Shown: piece after piece, positions 34,735-44,288 of the stretch | How positions within the stretch are numbered: the stretch's first letter is position 1 | How the letters are laid out: every line of letters begins with the position of its first letter | DNA from: an uncultured Psychroserpens sp. | GTDB taxonomy: Bacteria > Bacteroidota > Bacteroidia > Flavobacteriales > Flavobacteriaceae | Length of the DNA stretch: 64,000 nt | Assembly: GCA_947489585.1 (NCBI GenBank) | Contig: CANLEE010000008.1 | Span: forward strand, 149,615 to 213,614 | Reading direction: 5' to 3' | The notes under the pieces: model-generated | The model's input: only the letters and a program-made list of their open reading frames with translations | The model's database searches: none | What the model was told of the DNA's origin: nothing | Translations under genes and position numbers: made by a program

Positions 34735-37329
34735 TTAGTTAATAATCACTTGCTTTGAAATACGCTGTTTCTCATTTTCAATGCTTATGAAATAGTTTCC
34801 TGCAGATACATTTTTGTCAATAACCCAAGATATTTCATTCAAACCAATGTGAATTCCTCCTTCATAAATCATATGCACTTTTTGACCTAATGCATTGTAG
34901 AAATTAAGTTGAATGTTATCCAATGCTTTTTTAGAATCAATTCGAATATGTAATGAATTGGATTGGTTTGACGGATTTGGATATACCTCAAAACTAGATG
35001 TTACGATATCAAAGGATTCTACGGAAAGTGAACTTGCTAAGTCTCTTTGGTGTATACCATGACCATGAGTAGCAATTCTAACCTTATTATTGGCAGGCGA
35101 TAAGTTTAAGTCATAAACCATTACAGCTTCAGGTAAGCCTTCACTAAAATCGTCCCAAGTGTTTCCTCCATTTTCAGAAAAGTACACACCAAGATCATTT
35201 CCAACGTAAACATGATCTGAATTAAAAGGATCGATTAATACGGTATTTGTTGGTAAATCTGGAAGTCCGTTATCAATCGCATTCCATATACTACCACCAT
35301 CTATAGTTTTATATACATGACTACTTCCAAAACCTGAAAAAGCCACATAAACTGTATTTTCGTCGTTGGGATCAAACTCGATATCTTTAATGACCCTATC
35401 AGGGAATCCTGTTATTTCAGTAAAAGTTGCGCCTCCATTTATAGATTTAAAAAGTTTAGGGGATTGAAAGGAAACTGTGAGCGGTATTCTACTAGTTGCC
35501 ACATATAAAACATTAGCGTTAACAGGAGATACAGCAATTTTCACTATAACATTGGTGCCATCTACTTCTGAAGACACAGGAAGCCAATTATCACCATTAT
35601 TACCCGAACTGTATAGTTTTCTTGATCCAGCATAAACAAGGTTATTGTTTGTAGGTGCTAGCACGAATGGAGCAGAAAAAGCTGTATAATCATCGTTGTC
35701 TATGGTTGGTCTAGCAACAGAGAAGAATTCACCTCCATTATCAGACCTTAAAATGTATAAGCCCTGTGCTGATCCATAAACAATTTGATCATTGTCTTTA
35801 TTGACTGCTGTTGTCATACCATCACCGCCAATTACTCTAGACCATGAAGGTGTTCCGTTGTATATGTAACTGGCATTGTCTTGAGCTCCAGCAATACAGA
35901 AATTAGGGTTAGTACTTGAGCTTGACATGTCTGCATAAAATTGTGTGGTTTGTAATCCACCGTTATGTGTTGTAAAGGTATCTCCTCCATCTGATGATGA
36001 AAACACACCACCATCAGATGCAAAAAAGATTTTGTCTGGTACAAGCGGATGATAGTAAACAGCATGAATATCACCATGAATGTAATTATCTCCACCTTCA
36101 GGAGTATCTACAGATATTTCGCCAAAAGGCCATGCCATCCAATCGGATTGTTTTATGAAAAATGTCCCAGAAAGCGTCGATTTCCAAGCGTCAATACCTA
36201 CGCTCATTATTTCTGTGACATCATTAGGGTTTACTGCTATATCATGAGAATACCAGCCTTGAAAACGTGCTATATTTTGATTATTGATATTGGTCCAATT
36301 GACACCTCCATTAACAGATTTAAACAAGCCGGCATTTGTTGTGCCACTTGTAGTTTGGGCATCATAAATAGATGCATAAATCACATTAGAATTAACAGGG
36401 TCTATTTCTAATTTGGCATTACCAGACCAAGCAGATGTTAAGTTGCCTGGGTCTGTAAGCTCAATGAATGTACTGCCTCCATTTGTTGATTTATAAATAC
36501 CACACTCATCAGCTGAGAGTATTGTATTAAGGTTTCCTTGAGATACATAGACGTTATTTGGATTATTTGAGTCTATTTCTATATCGATGCAATTAGGTTG
36601 GTTTAAAACAAGCGTCCATGAGCTTCCAGAATTGTCACTTCTATAAAGGCCATCACTTGCAGCAGCTAATACAATTGAAGGATTTAGTGGGTTGATAGCA
36701 ATATCAGAAACACCTTTGATATCATCTTGATTAAAAACTAATGAATGTGACCATGTATTTCCGCCATCAGTAGTTTTTAAAACCCCTATTCCATAAGATC
36801 CTCGTGTTAACCGGTTTTCGGTTCCAGGTTGAGCGAGACCCGAACCATAAACTTCTCCAGTTCCAATGTACATAATATCAGCATCATTAGAGTCTATTGC
36901 AATACTGGCAACACCTAAAACAGGAAAGCCAGTTTCAATATATTCCCAAGCATTTATACCAACACCTTGCGTTGTTGTTTTCCATAAGCCACCACTCGCC
37001 GATCCAGCAAATATGATATCAGGGTTTGTAGGGTGGAATGCTAAACATAGTGTTCTTCCTCCGATATTTTGAGGCCCTAAACTTTCCCATTCACCAACCA
37101 TTTGAGAAGATCTTCTAGAGCTATTATTTCTTTTATCGCTAAATGCGGTTAAATATTTAGAGGTTGGTATTGTATTCAAAGGATAGGCTCTTTCTTGTGA
37201 CCATATGTCTAAGCTTTTAGCAGCTCCAGAAACTTTAAATGGTTCGGTGTTGTCTTCGTTGAGAACAAATAAGCTAATGCTAGCAATACAAATGCATACG
37301 ATGACAAGACTAATGTGCTTAGTTTTCAT
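34735..37329 (-). CDS. T9SS-secreted VPS10/BNR-type beta-propeller protein, copy 2
   Basis: Exported protein of 864 aa, paralogous to the gene downstream. Signal peptide about 1-22, spacer SGAAKSLDIWSQERAYP, then the same series of Asp-box blades (GLYRSDNSGSSW, GIYKSTNGGSTF, LFKSVNGGVNW and others) and a type A T9SS sorting domain at the end (FEVYPNPSNQSN, LGQKV, SKQVIIN). About 260 bases separate the two copies, with no clear terminator between them. As in copy 1, the fold indicates a large binding protein at the cell surface or in the medium, without an assigned ligand. Confidence 0.9.
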   Translation of the reverse strand: MKTKHISLVIVCICIASISLFVLNEDNTEPFKVSGAAKSLDIWSQERAYPLNTIPTSKYLTAFSDKRNNSSRRSSQMVGEWESLGPQNIGGRTLCLAFHPTNPDIIFAGSASGGLWKTTTQGVGINAWEYIETGFPVLGVASIAIDSNDADIMYIGTGEVYGSGLAQPGTENRLTRGSYGIGVLKTTDGGNTWSHSLVFNQDDIKGVSDIAINPLNPSIVLAAASDGLYRSDNSGSSWTLVLNQPNCIDIEIDSNNPNNVYVSQGNLNTILSADECGIYKSTNGGSTFIELTDPGNLTSAWSGNAKLEIDPVNSNVIYASIYDAQTTSGTTNAGLFKSVNGGVNWTNINNQNIARFQGWYSHDIAVNPNDVTEIMSVGIDAWKSTLSGTFFIKQSDWMAWPFGEISVDTPEGGDNYIHGDIHAVYYHPLVPDKIFFASDGGVFSSSDGGDTFTTHNGGLQTTQFYADMSSSSTNPNFCIAGAQDNASYIYNGTPSWSRVIGGDGMTTAVNKDNDQIVYGSAQGLYILRSDNGGEFFSVARPTIDNDDYTAFSAPFVLAPTNNNLVYAGSRKLYSSGNNGDNWLPVSSEVDGTNVIVKIAVSPVNANVLYVATSRIPLTVSFQSPKLFKSINGGATFTEITGFPDRVIKDIEFDPNDENTVYVAFSGFGSSHVYKTIDGGSIWNAIDNGLPDLPTNTVLIDPFNSDHVYVGNDLGVYFSENGGNTWDDFSEGLPEAVMVYDLNLSPANNKVRIATHGHGIHQRDLASSLSVESFDIVTSSFEVYPNPSNQSNSLHIRIDSKKALDNIQLNFYNALGQKVHMIYEGGIHIGLNEISWVIDKNVSAGNYFISIENEKQRISKQVIIN
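34766..35290 (-). repeat. Near-identical 3' block, copy 2
   Basis: Partner of the block at 31881-32405, in direct orientation. The four differences seen by eye include C/T at the start, C/A and G/A in the sorting-domain part and T/C in the propeller part. Confidence 0.9.
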
Positions 37330-37445
37330 AGTGTTTTTTTATTTTAAAGCTAAGCATTTTTCGGTAGAAAAAAGAATTATATGAAAATCACAGATATGTT
37401 ATTTGATATTATTCAACTTTAAAAAGATGCATCGAAATTCGTGTT

Positions 37446-39122
37446 CTAATCAAATGAAGTGTCTTTATAATTATAGATATTATAAACTATTTTTATTGAG
37501 AAGTTTTCAAGTGGAAAGTTGACATGTTCAAGACTGTTGAGTTTTTGGTTTATGATTGAGAATATTTCAGAATCAGAGGATGAATCAGAAATGTAGTAGT
37601 TTAAAATAGGATGGACAACGACGCGCCTTATATTTGATTCGCCATAATCATTAGTATAGTAAACAATCATTTCAAAAGGATTTGGCTCTATATCAGAGTA
37701 ATCTATTTTTACATAAGATTCGGTTGCAATAGGCGTTATTTTAATAAACTTGTTTATTGTTTGAGCATCTCTCTCTAAGTTAAATGATGTTTTTTTATTT
37801 GATGAACTAAAAAGATGAATGTCATCAATAGGTTTTCCGTTTTCTAATGTTGCTTTTAATTTTAGGTTTCCATTTTCATAGTATTGTGTATAATTGCCAT
37901 TGGCTGAAGCTTTACACTTGTAAAAAAAGTTAAGTGCTTCTTGTTGTAATAGCACATCTGGAAGATAATAGTTTGGTACCTTAGGCTTTCCTTCACTTGT
38001 AAAATCATAGCTTTCTGTTGATTCTATAACGGTTTCTTCTACTTCTTCTAAATAGAATTCTTGTTCTCTTTTATAACAATCTTTTGCTATAAATGTTATG
38101 TCATGTTTGATTTGTTTGTTTGGATAATAAAATTTCCAATTCCCATTTTCTATAGTATTTTCACCATAAGCAACTTTAGATCTAAGATTTCCGTCGTCAT
38201 CATAATTTTTCCAAACTTCTAAACCGTTTTCAAAGGTCATTACTCTAAAAGGTTTAAAGTCGTCTTTATATGTTTTTTCTAATATCCAAGAGGTTAGTTT
38301 ACCATTTTCGTAAGTTCCTGAACCTTTATAATAGTATACAATTGGGTTTTCAATTCTATTCATTTCATAGGTTATTTCACCATCTAAGATGTCATTTTTA
38401 TAAGTTCGAGTGATCACTTTGTCATCTCCAACTGAGGTCCAGACGCCATATTTTTTATTATCAATAAAAGTACCCGCTGTTTTGAGTTCTCCCTCAGAAT
38501 TGAAAATCTTTACAGGTCCTTGAAGTTTTCCGTTTTCTAAATAAGAAGCATATTTTAATTTTCCGTTGTCAAAATATTCAATGAAGTCACCATTAGGGTA
38601 ATTGTTTTCATAAAAAATATAGGCTTTTTTATTTCCGTTTTCATAATACTCTTCATAAACACCATCCCGAACATTGTTTTTAAAATTAATGCGACCTCTT
38701 AAATTGCCGTTTTCATAATAGGCTTTGTATGTTCCATTTTCTACGCCATCAACATAAGGGATGATATCACTAATGACACCATTTTCAAAAAACTGAGTAG
38801 CAGAGCCATTAGGTACACCATTGGTATAATTGACTTTACTTTGTGTTGCTCCAGATTTGTAATAATGCGTGACTTCTCCATCAAAAATTGTTGTGTCTTG
38901 TTTTATTGACAACCCTTCCATTTGAAGTTGTCCGTTGATATAATAATCTTTAATCATGTATTTGCCTTCTTTATTTTCAGGTTGTGGTCTAAAAAATTTC
39001 GCAGAAATCTTAGACGTTTTATTCCATTCATGATCAAACCAAATAGTGTCGTTTTGGGCGGAAACTTTAAATTGAAAGCATATAATGAGTATAAAAAAAT
39101 TGATAAAATTTTTTCGATGCAT
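37446..39122 (-). CDS. Exported MORN-repeat (YwqK-like) protein
   Basis: Exported protein of 558 aa. Signal peptide about 1-22 (ending FKVSAQ). Residues about 85-340 hold around ten MORN-type repeats of ~22-24 residues (YYENGNLRGRINFKNNVRDG, YYENGNKKAYIFYENNYPNG and similar), with one further copy near 405-430 (QYYENGNLKLKATLENGKP). Databases often label such proteins as YwqK-family antitoxins; no toxin partner is visible here, so that label should not be taken literally. The C-terminal ~120 residues have no repeat and form a TonB-like mixed fold (VVVHPILNYYIS). Function unknown; stands alone on the minus strand. Confidence 0.82.
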   Translation of the reverse strand: MHRKNFINFFILIICFQFKVSAQNDTIWFDHEWNKTSKISAKFFRPQPENKEGKYMIKDYYINGQLQMEGLSIKQDTTIFDGEVTHYYKSGATQSKVNYTNGVPNGSATQFFENGVISDIIPYVDGVENGTYKAYYENGNLRGRINFKNNVRDGVYEEYYENGNKKAYIFYENNYPNGDFIEYFDNGKLKYASYLENGKLQGPVKIFNSEGELKTAGTFIDNKKYGVWTSVGDDKVITRTYKNDILDGEITYEMNRIENPIVYYYKGSGTYENGKLTSWILEKTYKDDFKPFRVMTFENGLEVWKNYDDDGNLRSKVAYGENTIENGNWKFYYPNKQIKHDITFIAKDCYKREQEFYLEEVEETVIESTESYDFTSEGKPKVPNYYLPDVLLQQEALNFFYKCKASANGNYTQYYENGNLKLKATLENGKPIDDIHLFSSSNKKTSFNLERDAQTINKFIKITPIATESYVKIDYSDIEPNPFEMIVYYTNDYGESNIRRVVVHPILNYYISDSSSDSEIFSIINQKLNSLEHVNFPLENFSIKIVYNIYNYKDTSFD

Positions 39123-39201
39123 ACTGATGGTTATTGATGTAATTATGTTTTAAATATATACAATTTGAATTAATTGTACTAATAGGAAAGGCGTTTTGAT
39201 A

Positions 39202-40113
39202 TTATTCATATTCAGCAATTAAGAGAGCATGATCTGATACCTTAAAATATTTTTTTTCTAAAGAAATAGGAACGAATTTTTTGTTAATCCATATATGGTC
39301 AATTTCGAAAAGTGGAATTCCAAGTGGCCATGTTGCAGTAAACCCTTCGCTATAAGAATGAAAACTTGTGTAATTTTTGAAATAACTTGAAAAATGAACA
39401 CTTTCATATGGCGTATTGAAATCTCCTACCAAAAAAGATACATTGTTAGATTCAGCAATATCTAGTATTGCTTTAAGAGGAAGTTTCTTATTAATGAAAG
39501 GGTGAGCGTATACATCTGAAATTATAAAATCAATTACTTCATTATTTATAGTTGCATTGATAAGGGAAATTTTATGGCTTTCTTCTACGACATATTTTTT
39601 TTCACTGTTTAATTGTCCTTTTACACCAACAAGCATTTGCGAATAAAGATCTTTAAAAATGTAGTCTGGTAACGCTTCACTGAGTTTGTTTATATCTGCT
39701 TCTGAAATATTCTTGGCTTCAACAAATGCAAGAATATTAGGCTTGTGAAGGTTTGTTTCATTTATAATAATATCAATTGGGAGTTGCTTCTTTTTTGCAA
39801 CATTCCAAAACAAAATTTTAGATGTGTCAGATACTGGTGTTTTTTCAAATTGTACATAGTAGTAATTACTTAACCAATGAAAGGTAATTATGCCAACTAG
39901 AATGAACAGGCTAAAAAAATAAACTTTTTTCCTGAAATAAAATGACATGAGGATGATGCCCAGACCAATAATTATAGGAAGTGGAAAGCAATAATATATT
40001 ATACTTATTGGAAAAATCAAGTCCTTGATAACGAAATGAATAAACAACAAAAAAGCATATCCTATTAAAAGGTATGCTTTGTGATTTTGTTTTAGCTTTA
40101 GATTCAAAGTCAT
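39202..40113 (-). CDS. Membrane-anchored endonuclease/exonuclease/phosphatase-fold protein
   Basis: Protein of 303 aa with three N-terminal helices (about 13-32, 37-57 and 65-84) and a C-terminal EEP-fold domain. EEP landmarks: ILFWNVAKK (Asn ligand, about 100-108), FVEAK (Glu ligand), VGDFNTP (catalytic Asp/Asn), IDHIWI and the final VSDHALL with the catalytic His. The usual substrates are phosphodiesters such as nucleic acids, phosphoinositides or sphingomyelin; which one is unknown. The start codon is 42 bases after the lysS stop, and a terminator-like hairpin falls inside its first 25 codons. Confidence 0.85.
   Translation of the reverse strand: MTLNLKLKQNHKAYLLIGYAFLLFIHFVIKDLIFPISIIYYCFPLPIIIGLGIILMSFYFRKKVYFFSLFILVGIITFHWLSNYYYVQFEKTPVSDTSKILFWNVAKKKQLPIDIIINETNLHKPNILAFVEAKNISEADINKLSEALPDYIFKDLYSQMLVGVKGQLNSEKKYVVEESHKISLINATINNEVIDFIISDVYAHPFINKKLPLKAILDIAESNNVSFLVGDFNTPYESVHFSSYFKNYTSFHSYSEGFTATWPLGIPLFEIDHIWINKKFVPISLEKKYFKVSDHALLIAEYE
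40046..40080 (-). terminator. Terminator-like hairpin inside the start of the EEP gene, after lysS
   Basis: aaagcatatcct (40052-40063) pairs with aggtatgcttt (40070-40080) with a single bulged base and a six-base loop. Read on the minus strand it is followed by TTTTTGTTG. Its position, 76 bases past the lysS stop, is typical of a terminator, but it is wholly inside the annotated EEP coding region. Confidence 0.65.
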
Positions 40114-40155
40114 TGTATTTTGATTCTAAAACTATAAAAGGTAATTTATATTGTT

Positions 40156-41853
40156 TTAAACTATTTCAACAAATAGGCCGTCATCAGTCTTCTCAACTTT
40201 CGTTAAGCCATGTTTACCAAGTCCTTTAATACCTTTGTCCCAAGCTTTATTACTAAGTCCAGCTTTAGATTTTAATTCTATCAATAGTATCCTGCCATCA
40301 GGTAATTTTTGAACTATATCAAAAATGGCCTTTTCGTTATCGCTTAAATCTACCTTCTTCTTTTCTGGGCGCATTTGAGGGAAGAATAATACTTCTTGAA
40401 TGGATTGGTTATTAGTTAAGAACATGATTAAACGGTCCATACCAATTCCCATACCAGATGTAGGAGGCATACCATATTCTAAAGCACGAAGGAAATCGTA
40501 ATCTATAAATTCTGTTGCTTCATCATCACCTTTGGCTGCGAGTTTTAGTTGGTGTTCAAAACGTTCACGTTGATCGATAGGATCATTCAACTCAGAATAC
40601 GCATTTGCAATTTCTTTTCCGCAGACCATTAATTCAAAACGCTCTGTCAATTCTGGATTGTCACGATGCTCTTTACACAAAGGGCTCATTTCCTTTGGAT
40701 AATCTGTGATGTATGTTGGTTGAATGTAATTGCCTTCACATTTTTCTCCGAAAATCTCATCAATCAATTTTCCTTTACCCATGGTGTCATCAACTTCAAC
40801 GCCTAAGTCTTTTGCAGCTTGGCGAATTTCAGCTTCGGTTTTACCAGTAATATCAAAACCAGTAAAATGTTTAATCGAATCTGCCATAGTTACACGAGCA
40901 TAAGGTGCTTTAAAATCGATTTTATGTTCTCCAAATGTGGCTTCAGTAGTTCCATTCACTGCCATTGCACAATGTTCTAAAAGGCGCTCACAAAATTCCA
41001 TCATCCAATTGTAATCTTTATAGGACACGTAGATTTCCATGGCTGTGAATTCTGGGTTGTGTGTTCTGTCCATACCTTCATTTCTGAAGTTTTTAGAGAA
41101 CTCATAGACACCATCAAAACCTCCAACAATTAAGCGTTTAAGGTATAATTCATTTGCAATTCTCATATATAATGGAATGTCTAAACTATTGTGATGTGTA
41201 ATAAAAGGTCGTGCTGCTGCACCACCTGGAATAGGTTGAAGAATAGGTGTTTCTACTTCAAAATACCCCGAATTATTAAAGAACTCACGCATAGCATTAA
41301 ACAACTTTGTTCGTTTAATGAAGACCTCTTTAACATTAGGATTTACTACTAAATCAGCATAGCGTTGCCTGTAACGCATTTCAGGATCGTTAAACTCGTC
41401 AAATGTATTGCCTTCACCATCTGTTTTTGGCAATGGCAATGGTTTTAGTGCTTTACTCAAAAGCGTAAAATCTTTCACCATTACGGTTTTTTCTCCTACT
41501 TTGGTGGTGAAAAGTTCTCCTTCTATACCTATAAAATCTCCAATGTCAAGCAGTTTTTTATAGACATCATTGTATTTACTTTTATCCTCACCAGTACAGA
41601 TTTCGTCTCTATTAAAATAGACTTGAATTCTACCAGCACTATCTTGTAATTCTGCAAAGCTTGCACTTCCTTGAATACGACGAGACATTAATCGACCAGC
41701 AATAATAACCTTTTTACCATCTTCGAATTTATCTTTTACCTGTTTTGAAGTGTGGTCTACAGGAAATAAATCTGCAGGATAAGGGTTGATGTCTAAGGCT
41801 CTTAATTTTGCGAGTTTATCGCGTCGTACTAATTCTTGTTCTGAAAGCTGCAT
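40156..41853 (-). CDS. lysS: Lysyl-tRNA synthetase, class II
   Basis: Cytosolic aminoacyl-tRNA synthetase of 565 aa. N-terminal OB-fold anticodon-binding domain (about 50-160, with GRLMSRRIQGSASFAELQD), then the class II catalytic core: motif 1 near 180-200 with YFEVETPILQPIPGGAAARPF, motif 2 YEFSKNFRNEGMDRTHNPEF (about 252-271) and motif 3 SGMGIGMDRLIMFLT (about 478-492). The C-terminal ~65 residues (DNEKAIFDIVQKLPDGRI onward) extend beyond the usual bacterial end at about 500; I recall this short extension in flavobacterial LysS. A -7 box lies 20 bases upstream. Confidence 0.97.
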   Translation of the reverse strand: MQLSEQELVRRDKLAKLRALDINPYPADLFPVDHTSKQVKDKFEDGKKVIIAGRLMSRRIQGSASFAELQDSAGRIQVYFNRDEICTGEDKSKYNDVYKKLLDIGDFIGIEGELFTTKVGEKTVMVKDFTLLSKALKPLPLPKTDGEGNTFDEFNDPEMRYRQRYADLVVNPNVKEVFIKRTKLFNAMREFFNNSGYFEVETPILQPIPGGAAARPFITHHNSLDIPLYMRIANELYLKRLIVGGFDGVYEFSKNFRNEGMDRTHNPEFTAMEIYVSYKDYNWMMEFCERLLEHCAMAVNGTTEATFGEHKIDFKAPYARVTMADSIKHFTGFDITGKTEAEIRQAAKDLGVEVDDTMGKGKLIDEIFGEKCEGNYIQPTYITDYPKEMSPLCKEHRDNPELTERFELMVCGKEIANAYSELNDPIDQRERFEHQLKLAAKGDDEATEFIDYDFLRALEYGMPPTSGMGIGMDRLIMFLTNNQSIQEVLFFPQMRPEKKKVDLSDNEKAIFDIVQKLPDGRILLIELKSKAGLSNKAWDKGIKGLGKHGLTKVEKTDDGLFVEIV

Positions 41854-41873
41854 GCTACATGTATTTTGAGGTG

Positions 41874-41881
41874 CAAAATTA
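41874..41881 (-). promoter_or_regulatory. -7 box of the lysS promoter
   Basis: Minus strand TAATTTTG fits TAnnTTTG and is 20 bases before the lysS ATG. No well-spaced TTG was seen. Confidence 0.4.
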
Positions 41882-41931
41882 CATTATTTGCAAAAATATA
41901 ACACATATTTGAGTAAGAATAGTTTTATTTT

Positions 41932-44223
41932 CTACTCGTATTCGCGTTTCTTTTTATTCCGCTTTTCAATGCTACCTTTACTAAAGCGATAAGAAAAGGC
42001 TAAATGTACTGCTCTAGAACTTGGTTTAGAACTAAAAAAACGTTCAAAACCTTCCCCAAATTCACGTCTTCGATATTCTCTTGTGTTAAAAATATCGGTA
42101 ACTCTAAGACTCAAATTGCCACCATTATTAAATAGTGCATATCTTAGACCAAAATCTAAATTATGTAACTCGCTCATTCTTTGGTAGAGACCAACACTTT
42201 GTCCTTGGTATCTCCACATTACATTCATTTTCAACGTCTTGTTGATATTAAAATCATTTTTAAAAGTAAACTGAAAACTTCGTGAAAAATCACTAGAAAA
42301 ATCTATACTAGAAACATTAAGGCTTTCATAATTCCAATTAAAATTAAATCTACTATCTAGCCATTTTAATGGTTTATAAGTAATTGCAAATTCTAATCCA
42401 TAAGCATCACTACCTTTATAGTTGTCATAAGAAAATATTTGTACACCTGTTGATGAAATTCTTAGGTTTCTATAAATGCTATTTTCCTTTTTTTGGTAAG
42501 AAAAGCTAGGGGAAAAAGAAAACTCTGTTTTCTTAAATTGATAGGATATATCTATGTTGTTGGAGAATTCTGATGCTAAATTTGGGTTTCCTTCTGAAAA
42601 CGTAAATTCATTACTTTGCTGTGATATGGGATTGATTTGATATATTCTAGGTCTAGACGTTCTTCTATTAAAACCTAGCCCAAAAGTATGTGTGTCGTTT
42701 TCTGAATATTTGAAATGAACGGAAGGAAAAAGATTAGTAAAATTTGAATTAACATTTATATTTTCAGTAGCAAACTCAGCGTTTCTATTGAAAAGCTCTA
42801 AACGTAAACCAGTTTGTATCTCAAAATGGTTTAGTATAAAATGTGTTAAAGCATAAAATGCGTGCGTTGCATATTTATAGTTATACCTTTCTTCTGAAGT
42901 CATAACATCTATTAATTGCCTCTTGTTATCCAATTTGCGAGTATGCCAAAGGTAACCTGTTTCTAATTTTATAATTTCATTTAATTGGTTAACATTATCA
43001 AAGGCTAAATCTGTTGTTTGCACTTTGTTTTTAGTAATGTTATCTATGGCATTTATATTGGGAAAGAAAAGACCTGTTAATGTATTTTTGTTAGTTGTTA
43101 TTTGCGCATCTATTTCAAAGAAATTGCCTTCTTTTTCAAAGTTATGCCTATAATTTCCATTCGCTTTAAACGTACGATGTATATGTTTGTTCAGTAAATT
43201 CTGTTGTAAAGTCGAATTGATATCTGTAATAAAGCCTTTAATATCTGAGCTATGCGTGTTGTCTGAATATTGTGCTGCCCAAGAGATTTCATTATTCTGG
43301 TTTGGGAACCAATCTAAGCCTGCATTAATGCGGTAAACATCACCTTGATAATCGCTTTTGCTTTTTTCTATATATGGAAAAGTACCAAACCGTTGCCTTT
43401 CGTATTTCGAATTAGATTTGTTTTTTCTATAACTAGCACCTAAGGTATAGCTTATTTTTTTCTTGCCATAGCCTAAAGATGTGCTTCCTGAAAAAGCTCC
43501 TAATGTATTTATTGCTGCATTATTAGATAATGTAATTCCAGCTTTTACTTTCTTCTTAGTAATAATATTAAGAATTCCGGTTAATCCATCGCTTCTATAT
43601 TTTGCTGATGGAGATGTAATAATTTCTATAGTTTGTATTTCATTAGCTGAAATTTGAGTTAGTAGTTCAGCATTGCCTAATGGTGATGGTTTTCCATTAA
43701 CAAGTATCTGTATATTTTCGTTTCCACGTAGTGAAATACTCCCATTTTCATCAGCATTTATTTCTGAAAGCTGACTTAAAACCGTTGCTGCACTTCCTCC
43801 ACTAGACAGAATGTCTTTACCTACATTAATTATTTTTTTGTCTATTAGCTGGTGTACCGAAGTTTTTTCGGCAATAATAGTCACTTCATCAAGTTGTAAT
43901 TTTTCTATAGCGAGTTTGATAGTCTTAGTTGCGTTTTTATCTAGATCAATAGCGTTTGAATAAGTTTGGTAACCAATAAAATCGACTTGAAGCGTATAAC
44001 TTCCTTTTTCTGAATTTAACTCATAAAAACCATCTTCATTTGTAGTTACACCAGTAATAAATATATTTTCTGAATTTTTTAAAATTACAGTTGCATATGG
44101 TATTGGCTTATCTGTTTGTTCGTCATATACAAACCCATCAAGTTTAACTTGTGCATATAAAGGTAGGGTTAATAGTAGGCATACAATACTTCTAAAAACC
44201 TGTTTTTTTTTAAGTTTTTTCAT
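41932..44223 (-). CDS. TonB-dependent receptor (outer membrane beta-barrel family)
   Basis: Outer-membrane transporter of 763 aa. Signal peptide about 1-25 (ending PLYAQ), a carboxypeptidase-regulatory-like beta domain (about 27-110, DGFVYDEQTDKPIPYATVIL), a plug domain (about 120-220, with the SISLRGNENIQILVNGKP element) and a barrel of the OMP_b-brl_3 type to the aromatic C terminus. No TonB box could be fixed by eye. Ligand unknown; this subfamily is often linked to metal or peptide uptake. It is downstream of the DUF1573 and thioredoxin-like genes on the same strand (65-base gap), so it may be in their transcript. Confidence 0.9.
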   Translation of the reverse strand: MKKLKKKQVFRSIVCLLLTLPLYAQVKLDGFVYDEQTDKPIPYATVILKNSENIFITGVTTNEDGFYELNSEKGSYTLQVDFIGYQTYSNAIDLDKNATKTIKLAIEKLQLDEVTIIAEKTSVHQLIDKKIINVGKDILSSGGSAATVLSQLSEINADENGSISLRGNENIQILVNGKPSPLGNAELLTQISANEIQTIEIITSPSAKYRSDGLTGILNIITKKKVKAGITLSNNAAINTLGAFSGSTSLGYGKKKISYTLGASYRKNKSNSKYERQRFGTFPYIEKSKSDYQGDVYRINAGLDWFPNQNNEISWAAQYSDNTHSSDIKGFITDINSTLQQNLLNKHIHRTFKANGNYRHNFEKEGNFFEIDAQITTNKNTLTGLFFPNINAIDNITKNKVQTTDLAFDNVNQLNEIIKLETGYLWHTRKLDNKRQLIDVMTSEERYNYKYATHAFYALTHFILNHFEIQTGLRLELFNRNAEFATENINVNSNFTNLFPSVHFKYSENDTHTFGLGFNRRTSRPRIYQINPISQQSNEFTFSEGNPNLASEFSNNIDISYQFKKTEFSFSPSFSYQKKENSIYRNLRISSTGVQIFSYDNYKGSDAYGLEFAITYKPLKWLDSRFNFNWNYESLNVSSIDFSSDFSRSFQFTFKNDFNINKTLKMNVMWRYQGQSVGLYQRMSELHNLDFGLRYALFNNGGNLSLRVTDIFNTREYRRREFGEGFERFFSSKPSSRAVHLAFSYRFSKGSIEKRNKKKREYE

Positions 44224-44288
44224 TAGAATACTTGATGATTTTCAGGCTAGAATTACCATAGAGTGTATGGTTTAACCAACATATAAGT

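Noticed and set aside
31850..37329. Insertion sequence or transposon as the cause of the repeated 3' block
   Set aside because: The repeated block has no terminal inverted repeats or transposase and falls exactly in homologous coding positions, which fits gene conversion.
37446..39122. Toxin-antitoxin module suggested by the YwqK-like label
   Set aside because: The MORN-repeat protein is exported and stands alone; no small toxin gene is next to it.
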